Origin: Chrysaora quinquecirrha
Taxonomy: Eukaryota > Cnidaria > Scyphozoa > Semaeostomeae > Pelagiidae
Assembly (NCBI GenBank): GCA_014526335.1
Contig: JACTAT010000008.1
Span: forward strand, 437,097 to 501,096
Length of the DNA stretch: 64,000 bases
Direction of reading: 5' to 3'
The notes under the pieces were generated by a model that ran no database searches, was not told the origin of the DNA, and saw only the letters and a list, made by a program, of their open reading frames with translations. Shown piece by piece: positions 57,663-64,000 of this stretch; within the stretch, counting starts at the first letter, position 1; every line of letters begins with the position of its first letter. Position numbers and translations under genes: made by a program.

Positions 57663-57751
57663 CACAATGTTTTATGTGACTGGTTTCTTTGTCATCTTGG
57701 GATCCTTGTTCTTACTCTATATTATCTGCACACCACCCAGAGATCCAGAGG
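57663..57751 (+). CDS. SLC16-type MFS, last-helix exon; 5' border taken by an LTR
   Basis: Reads MFYVTGFFVILGSLFLLYII and then CTPPRDPE, the last transmembrane helix and start of the tail, ending at a GTTAGC donor in phase 0. Its upstream border is the 3' LTR of the retrotransposon, so the native acceptor is not adjacent. A CCCAAG acceptor inside the LTR (57655) gives phase 1 and an open frame. It would leave the loop between 'GPPLAG' and the helix several residues shorter than in relatives. On the far side of the element the matching frame is open only from 52425. The exon may be disrupted or may use the LTR acceptor. Confidence 0.7.
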
Positions 57752-59121
57752 TTAGCCTTCGAAATTTTTTTTTTTTATTTTACAGTTTTTGAATAAGCAT
57801 AAAATTTGATCTCGGTTTCTTAATACGTTTTGCTGTTCCATTCCTGGATCTACACTGAATCGACAGGGCATCTGGTAGAGGAGACGCAAAAAATTCAGGA
57901 GACCTGCTCCGATTTTGGCACCAGAGAAGTAAAAGCTTCTTTTTGAATATTTTAATGTAACTGTGGAATAGACCATTGGTCTGGGATCACATTGCATTTC
58001 TCTGGAAGATGGCTGAAATACTGGGTAGGGGACTCCTTTCTGCTATGCAGTGAGGGTATGCCTTCTTTAGCTGATAAGCTGTATTTCAAGCCTTTCTTCA
58101 GTCTTTCTAGTCCCATTCAACGCGCGTTGAATGCAGAATATGCTGCACTGCCTCTCCTAAGTGATAGTTATAACGATTTCTTAGATGATTTCCCAAATAT
58201 ATAATTTGCCATCTTCCAGAAAAATACCGAGCAGCCACAGTCCTCCGGGAAACTTTTAATTCCTTCAGTAACAATAGCCTCCCACCTAAATTTCTTTACA
58301 CAACTCAAAATGGATGAAGCGAAGGTGGATCAATGTTCTTGACTTTTCCTAAAAGGCTAAACATTATCAGCGGAACTTGTAATGTGGTAGTTTTCATGCT
58401 TACTAATGAATCATTTCCATGCCGCCATATTGAAAATTGTCACACTGAAGTTGAAACAAAGTATTTTGGGTTTTAGTTCAATAAATGAGGAAAATATTGT
58501 GTGCATGAGCAGAAATTTGCAGCAACGATGCCAGAACACAAGGAATCAAAAACACTTTTAGGGTTGGGAGTAAGTGAGAACTTTCATGCCTTGTAATTTA
58601 TATATGATATATGACTACAAAGAGTTAACTGAGAAATTCGAGCAATGCATTCGAAAAGTATTCAATTCAGTAGATAAAACCTGATAAAACAGTCACAGAA
58701 AATAAAACACAGCAGCATTACAATGTGACCAGCTTTGATCAACTAATAGAATTCTCAAATTATTTTTCCGCCAACATTCACTCTCCTGGACCTCCTGTGG
58801 TCCAGAGAGAGTTAAGATATTCTAAGATAAGCTTTTACTTGTCTCGTGCCGAAACGGAGCAATAACCCTAACTCTATTCAGATACAAGAGCTCTTTATAT
58901 TTCGAGAACCTACTTAATATTAAATTAACTTATATAGCTAGCGTTTCTAGCAGCGAAGCGGATCCAAAAATATAGTTGTATCCGGGGTGCTGTTTTAAAG
59001 CAATATGCTGTTCTTCCGTGTAATGTTTTTGAAAAGAATCGCCCGATTTTGGTTAGTTTTGTTTACGCCTCTGTTAGTTTCTTATTCTATCCAAAAATTA
59101 AGAAATCTATTTATTTTGTAG
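57752..59121. other. MFS intron, nothing else supported
   Basis: Contains a 45-codon frame after an acceptor-like CTTTAG at 58070 (ending DFLDDFPNI), but its phase does not fit the preceding exon. The exon at 59122 fits better. Confidence 0.4.
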
Positions 59122-59178
59122 CAAATACCGCTGATCATCAATAGGACGGATAGCAACGATAACAAAGACGAACAATAA
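59122..59178 (+). CDS. SLC16-type MFS, terminal exon
   Basis: Acceptor TTATTTTGTAG with a good T-rich tract, phase 0 as required by the preceding exon. Reads QIPLIINRTDSNDNKDEQ and TAA at 59176-59178, a short hydrophilic cytosolic tail. AATAAA at 59174-59179 overlaps the stop and could serve as the polyadenylation signal. Confidence 0.7.
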   Translation, partial: QIPLIINRTDSNDNKDEQ

Positions 59179-59815
59179 ATGGCTTTATATTAAACTCTGT
59201 GATATTATTAGTGACACTTTCTAGAAACATTAATGATCAATAAGCATCCGCAACAGCACTGCCAACGTGAACTTACGTACTGAAATTGCACGATATGGGA
59301 GATTGTGAATCCCTTAAGTTTGACATTGTTACGATATTCAGGTCTGCTTCTCGATTAGCATAGCATCATTTATAGTATTTGCATATACTACCTCGCACTT
59401 AATTCAAGCGTGTATCCATTGAAGTTCAGTATATTTTCTTTATAGTTTTCGATAAAGTGGCATTGATACAACGGACTAAAAATTGCGCCTTTAAAACGTC
59501 TTAATGCACGAATTTTCACTCGGTAATGATTGATACCAAAGATACTGATAGATTGAAAAAATGTACTTCTGAACAAATTGGCTCTTTTTAAGAACAGTAG
59601 GACTAATTCTAAAGCTGCAATATACCACTACAAGGGGATATTGATATTGATAAGTTGATAAATTTACTGCTGAGCACATTGGCTCTTCTTAGAAACAGCT
59701 GGACAAATTATGAGTCTTTTGCAGCCAGATATCACTATAAGGAGGTGGGCTAGTACTGGATTGGCAAATCCGACTTAATAAATCCATTACGTGACGTCTG
59801 ATTAATGCAATCAAG

Positions 59816-60049
59816 AAGTTAAGCTATTATGAAAAAGTATTTATTGATTCACAAAGACAGCAAATGAGGATGGGGCTCAAGAATATAAAGAAAACGCAGG
59901 TTTCTAGAATTCATCAACAAATAATCGACGGAATAAGAACAGCAGAGAGAAATAAAATCACAGAAATGAAAAATGAAATTGAAATATGGAAAAAATTAAA
60001 TGAAAGGTTAACCAAAGAATTGGAAGCAATTAAAGTCCAAGAGATTACG
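59816..60049 (+). CDS. Coiled-coil protein, upstream exon
   Basis: Open from 59795. An AG at 59814-59815 is a possible acceptor, or ATG 59864 a possible start; the acceptor tract is weak. It reads KLSYYEKVFIDSQRQQMRMG, then RIHQQIIDGIRTAERNKITE and ends KELEAIKVQEIT at a GTAAGC donor in phase 0. Heptad-like charged helix, no other domain. The next visible exon (61410) does not accept phase 0 through a local AG, so a small exon is missed or these are two genes. Confidence 0.55.
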
Positions 60050-61409
60050 GTAAGCTCAGCTTGCGAAATGGTTTGAATGTAGATAATAAAAGTACGTTAA
60101 AACAATATACCAATGGAAACATCTCAAGTTTATTCGAAGATGTTCTGGTTGAAGATTTTTACTGGGTAAAGAATTTCAAGAGAGTAATTCTACTGGGTCA
60201 TAGCCAAGAAAAGTGAACTATTTCGAAAAAAATTGATGGTGAGGGGTGGCGGGATTGGCACGTCTGCAATCGACGGCAGACACCCTGATTCGACGATTAT
60301 TTTTTTTATTTATGGCAAAACATGTGGCTTAGGCGGGGGATTTTTCCAACAGGAGATGAAGTCTGTCCTTTTAGTCTGGCCAAAAATAAGCGAGGGGATC
60401 TTCATATTTCACCGGAAAGTCGAGCTGCCCCGGTGACTGGAAACATGGTGAACCGCTAATAAAAGAATAAAAAACACTTAATGTGAATCTAGACATGCAT
60501 ACGAGGGACAGATCATTGAGCTACGCAGTTGTCCCGCAACTAAGAAAGTGTTATGATATGATGTATGTATATGCTGCTAAACAAAAAACTTAATGGTCAC
60601 GGAATATGGTATATTAACCTATCCCTAGCCTAGCTCTTCTGAAACCAATAATCTTACAGACAAACCAGCTTCGTACTCAAGACCCAAAAGCAATCAGTCT
60701 CAGTAGTAAACCGATCTAAAAACTGGTACCCTCCAAGAAATTTATGGGATTGAAACACGATTTGAATGCCCGAGATGTTCTAAGCGATGAAAGCAAATGA
60801 GCTTTTTGGGTGATTGGCAGGTATAGCAGATAGAATTTAGTATGTTTTTAGTTTGCTTTTTATATCAGATATTGTAACGCATTTTCTCGCTAACTCAGGC
60901 AACTTTCACCTTAATCAATCAAAACGCCTTAGACCCTGTCTGGAGGCAAGCGTCTTTATGTTATCTCCCTTTTTGATGGCTAGTTTTGGTGTTGCATTGT
61001 TATGAAATTGTAAACTCGCAATATCATTTCAATGGCCTGAGCAGCAAATTAAATTTCAAGTTTACAAAGCCGATATTGGGGTCGAATATGAACGGCGTCG
61101 GCGACGTTTTACATACAATCTTTGAGAGGATTTTAGCGTTCTATTTACTGACTCTGTTCATTTCTTTTGGGGCATCCGTTGTTTCGTCCCTCGCGGTCGA
61201 CTTTCATCCAGTCTTAGTGCAGTTCCAATGACAAGACAGTTAATACAACATTTCTTGTTAAGTACTCCATATAGTTCATGTGACGTATGATTTCAATTGG
61301 CTTTCGTAACAGACAAAATCTGGGTTCCAACAGCTTTGATTTGAAGTATTTTTGTAGCGAGAGCAAAAACACATATTAATCAAGCAATTTCTTACATTTT
61401 CAAACAAAC
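60050..61409. other. Intron or intergenic stretch, nothing recognised
   Basis: No exon with suitable phase was found between the two coiled-coil exons. Open frames at 60233 and 60986 look random. Confidence 0.3.
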
Positions 61410-61586
61410 ATGGCAAAACGGGACGAAATTCAAATGGTCTGTGATTTGCTTCTTAAAAGAAACAAAAAAATCGAGGATGAAATGGTTGAAGTTGCAGACG
61501 AAAAAGACAATTTAGAAGCAAAAAATTGGCAGTTACTTAATGAATTACGAAATGCGAAAATCAATGCTCAGGAAAGACGAATGAGG
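61410..61586 (+). CDS. Coiled-coil protein, exon with possible start codon
   Basis: ATG in good context (AAACATGG) opens MAKRDEIQMVCDLLLKRNKK, continuing as acidic/basic helix to INAQERRMR, then a GTAAAT donor in phase 0. The frame is closed by a stop shortly upstream (61377) with only one AG between, so this may be the true first coding exon. The next exon fits in phase. Confidence 0.7.
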
Positions 61587-61979
61587 GTAAATTGACTGGG
61601 CTGGTAAACTTCGTATCTTTCACATAAGTTTGTTCCTTATATAACAGGACAACACAAGCCTTGTCACCACCTGATTGTTCCTCTTTTTCAAAAAGCTTAA
61701 TGTGTAGTATCTACGTATGCGGTAGAAGACAATTATGCTAATGAGAAAAATAAGACGTGGATGGTATATGCTATCTCGAAATTTAGCTTGGGGAGATATA
61801 ACTGATTTTTTTAAAGAAACGTGCTCCTGGCCAGCCGGCGCTGTTCAGGTTAGTTTCAGCGAATGTTGACGCTGAAACTCTGGCAGAATGTCTGAACAGG
61901 GCCAAAGCCATTCTACATCGACATTGTTATGAAAAGCGCTTAAGACAAATTGATTAATTTTACAATGTATCTTTTTTAG

Positions 61980-62672
61980 AAATTCCAAGAAAAGGTTAAA
62001 GAAGATATTAGTGAGGAAATAAAGTTAGTTGCAGCAAGGAAGCAAGCTACATTAGAAATATTAGCAAATAAGCAAAAAGAGACATTTCAAGAACTACAAT
62101 CTACAAGAGAAGAGTTGGACACGAGCAAATTAAAGCTAGAACAACAAATAACAGCCAACGAGCAAGTAAGGAAAACTATTGATAAGTACAAGGAAAGATG
62201 CTCAATAGCTGAAAAATTAGTTGCAACAATGGATAAAGAGATTTCCAGAAATAAACAGAAATATGCGGAAATGCTTAAAGTTAATGAAAATCTTGTAAAA
62301 AGAGCAGAAGGCCAGACGACAACAACAGCGAATCAAGAAATAAAGAAACATAACAAAAAACATCATGACATCGATCTAGCAACGAATTTCAGAAATTTCG
62401 ACACTATAAAAAGAAAGAGGGAGTTGGAATATCAAGTGAGCAAATTAGAAGAAAAAGTAAATGAGCTGATAACTTCTAATGGATTGACGTACAATGAACT
62501 TCAAGCAAGATCAACAGAATTAGCTTTTGCAGAAAATATGCTAATGGATGCTAAAAGGCAAGTCCGCGATTTAACATCAGAAAACAGAAGGTTGAAAGAA
62601 TACCTTAACGATTGTTCAAGAACGTCAAAAAGAGATAGAAAATGGATGAAAAATCCGTTCAAGAAATCATGA
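61980..62672 (+). CDS. Coiled-coil protein, terminal exon
   Basis: Acceptor CTTTTTTAG, phase 0, 230 codons to TGA at 62670-62672. Lys/Glu-rich heptads run almost throughout: KFQEKVKEDISEEIKLVAAR, then ELDTSKLKLEQQITANEQVR, and after a polar break (TTTTANQEIKKHNKKHH) a second coiled coil beginning KRKRELEYQVSKLEEKVNEL. It ends in a basic tail KDRKWMKNPFKK-like. No catalytic motif. I cannot assign it to a named family; a structural or scaffold role (cilia, centrosome or cytoskeleton are common for such proteins) is only a guess. Confidence 0.85.
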   Translation, partial: KFQEKVKEDISEEIKLVAARKQATLEILANKQKETFQELQSTREELDTSKLKLEQQITANEQVRKTIDKYKERCSIAEKLVATMDKEISRNKQKYAEMLKVNENLVKRAEGQTTTTANQEIKKHNKKHHDIDLATNFRNFDTIKRKRELEYQVSKLEEKVNELITSNGLTYNELQARSTELAFAENMLMDAKRQVRDLTSENRRLKEYLNDCSRTSKRDRKWMKNPFKKS

Positions 62673-62731
62673 AATTCAAAGTATGAGTAGGTACAATTTA
62701 GTAATTGTAATGAAAAAAATAAAAAAATTAG

Positions 62732-62737
62732 AATAAA
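62732..62737 (+). terminator. Polyadenylation signal AATAAA of the coiled-coil gene
   Basis: AATAAA 60 bases after the stop, the expected spacing for 3' end formation with a short 3' UTR. An AAATAAAAA run lies just before it. Confidence 0.55.
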
Positions 62738-63249
62738 TGTTTAAACTGTGAAAACTTTAAGAAACAGACAGTGGAATTACCTGTAATTTTGATCACCAAT
62801 AAGAAGTTTCTTTGTATATACATTTTGTATGCTGAAATTAAAAGCATAAATGTGTCACATAGAATGTCGCATTCTTTGTTTTTCTTCGAAAACAGCCATA
62901 TCTATCGGGTGGGCCAAAAAATAGTAACCCCACAAACTAAGTAAGGCAATCTAATAAACATATCTCGTTGAAAAAGTAAACACCACAAGCTCTTGATTCA
63001 GAGAAATCCAAACTCAGGAATCCGTCCGGTTACTGGTATTTCCGCAACCCAATGAAGTCAGAATAATATTATTGGATGATTGTTCTCTTTGAGTTGAGCT
63101 GTAGTGGGACACTGGTGATGATGCAGTAAACTTTCTGGATTCGTTACACCCGTGTTTGCTACTACAAATTTTTACACTGATAATAAGGTTTTGATTTTGT
63201 ACACGACCTTTTTCTAAATTGAAGTTTACCTAGTTAAAGTTTGGTAAAA

Positions 63250-63310
63250 TTTTGTTAATGATAATTTTGACGGTGATGATAACTATGATGATGATGATGA
63301 TAATGTTCTT
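63250..63310. repeat. ATG-type trinucleotide microsatellite
   Basis: GATGATGATGATGATAATG-like run in intergenic DNA. Confidence 0.7.
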
Positions 63311-63398
63311 TTTTTATCCACAGTTTAATACCCTTTTATCAATTTTCTTATGTGTTTACAATTACAAGTAGACTAGCTTTTTAACGGCTATCTTTAAA

Positions 63399-63460
63399 AC
63401 ACGGAATATGGAATGACGGAATGGAATGGCGGAATGACGGAATGACGGAATGGAATGAGG
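63399..63460. repeat. GGAATGAC / GGAATG short tandem repeat
   Basis: About seven copies of an 8-bp GGAATGAC/GGAATGGC/GGAATGGA phrase in tandem. Confidence 0.75.
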
Positions 63461-63587
63461 GCCTATTTTGTAAATACCTTGAATTTCACCCGAAAATGCT
63501 TATAAATCTCTGCTTTGGCTTCTAAGTAACAGATAAATGTCAATAAATCATCGAGATCCATTAATTTGTACGTTTTATAGCACCATT

Positions 63588-63672
63588 CCATGTTTTCTAA
63601 AACGATTCCGTGTTTTCTAAAACGATTCCGTGTTTTCAAAAACGATTCCGTGTTTTCTAAAACGATTCCATA
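63588..63672. repeat. 20-bp tandem repeat, about 4 copies
   Basis: CCGTGTTTTCTAAAACGATT repeated with one variant (TTTTCAAAAACG). Each unit contains the short palindrome TTTTCTAAAA-like. The reverse-strand frame across it repeats RKHGIVLEN-like peptides because of the DNA repeat. Confidence 0.8.
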
Positions 63673-64000
63673 AAATGCTTGGGAATCCCCTTTTGTCTGA
63701 AAATTGATTGTCAGAGAATTTGAGTATTGACAAACTGTCTCATTCATGTCTCACTCATTCAATTTAATGACAATGATGGCGGGCAATCCTTTAAAATAGC
63801 TTTGTAGATGTGGATGGATTGTAAAAAATGTTAATTTATGTAATTTTCGTTCTACTTTCCTTTGAGTGATTATTTTCCTTTTTGAAGCCAAGGAGGCAAT
63901 TCGTGGTAAATGCAAATGTTTTTAGACTGCCCAGGCTCAAGCATTCCAAGTCTTTATTTCCGTCACCAGACGCAATAAATGCCCCATAGCTTGGGGGTTA

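Noticed and set aside
58071..58204. Alternative last exon of the SLC16-like gene
   Set aside because: The acceptor CTTTAG is good, but the open frame needs phase 1 while the previous exon leaves phase 0. The exon at 59122 fits directly.

Overview
This is nuclear DNA of an animal, probably a marine or early-branching invertebrate. It has spliced genes with GT-AG introns, A+T-rich non-coding DNA, a Ty3/gypsy-type LTR retrotransposon, LINE reverse-transcriptase fragments, a tRNA-derived SINE and many foldback (MITE-like) elements. I cannot name the species. There are no bacterial operons, CRISPR arrays or phage genes. Exon borders come from splice sites plus reading-phase agreement between exons, not from transcripts.

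Layout. (1) 1-25510, + strand: one long gene enters from the left edge and ends at 25508-25510. Exons at 1-70, 1638-1684, 2612-2660, 3000-3022, 4053-4108, 16959-17119 or 19968-20128, 22375-22487 and 25127-25510 agree in phase throughout. It encodes a Ser/Pro/Arg-rich linker, then a Cys-rich patch and a C2H2 zinc finger split across the last intron. One 161-bp exon is present twice, encodes the same peptide both times, and can only be used in a mutually exclusive way. The 12.8-kb intron 4109-16958 is crowded with repeats: a dispersed repeat carrying a 10-bp GGGAA minisatellite, LINE pieces, foldback elements and one orphan exon-like ORF. (2) 25.5-41.8 kb: gene-poor. It holds a diverged ~195-bp satellite in both orientations, interrupted by a composite foldback insertion at a TA site (31632-33608) and by a ~4.1-kb element with 38-bp terminal inverted repeats (about 35351-39536).

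(3) 41.8-46.1 kb, - strand: three 3'-terminal exons of a triose-phosphate/nucleotide-sugar transporter family gene (SLC35E2-like), with a ~147-bp tandem array in its last intron. (4) 47.5-59.2 kb, + strand: a monocarboxylate-transporter-like (SLC16-type) major facilitator gene. Its intron/last-helix exon border is occupied by a complete 5.2-kb LTR retrotransposon (52444-57662) with identical 139-bp LTRs, an intact gag with a textbook -1 frameshift signal, and a pol broken by several small deletions. The 5' coding exons of both transporters, which point away from each other, were not found. (5) 59.8-62.7 kb, + strand: exons of a lysine/glutamate-rich coiled-coil protein. (6) 62.7-64 kb: intergenic, with short tandem repeats.

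The genes do not form a pathway. The two membrane transporters are neighbours in head-to-head orientation; the zinc-finger and coiled-coil genes appear unrelated to them. The most notable signals are the duplicated mutually exclusive exon with a breakpoint at the centre of a palindrome, the retrotransposon sitting at the splice border of the transporter exon, its frameshift cassette, and the nested TA-site foldback composite.
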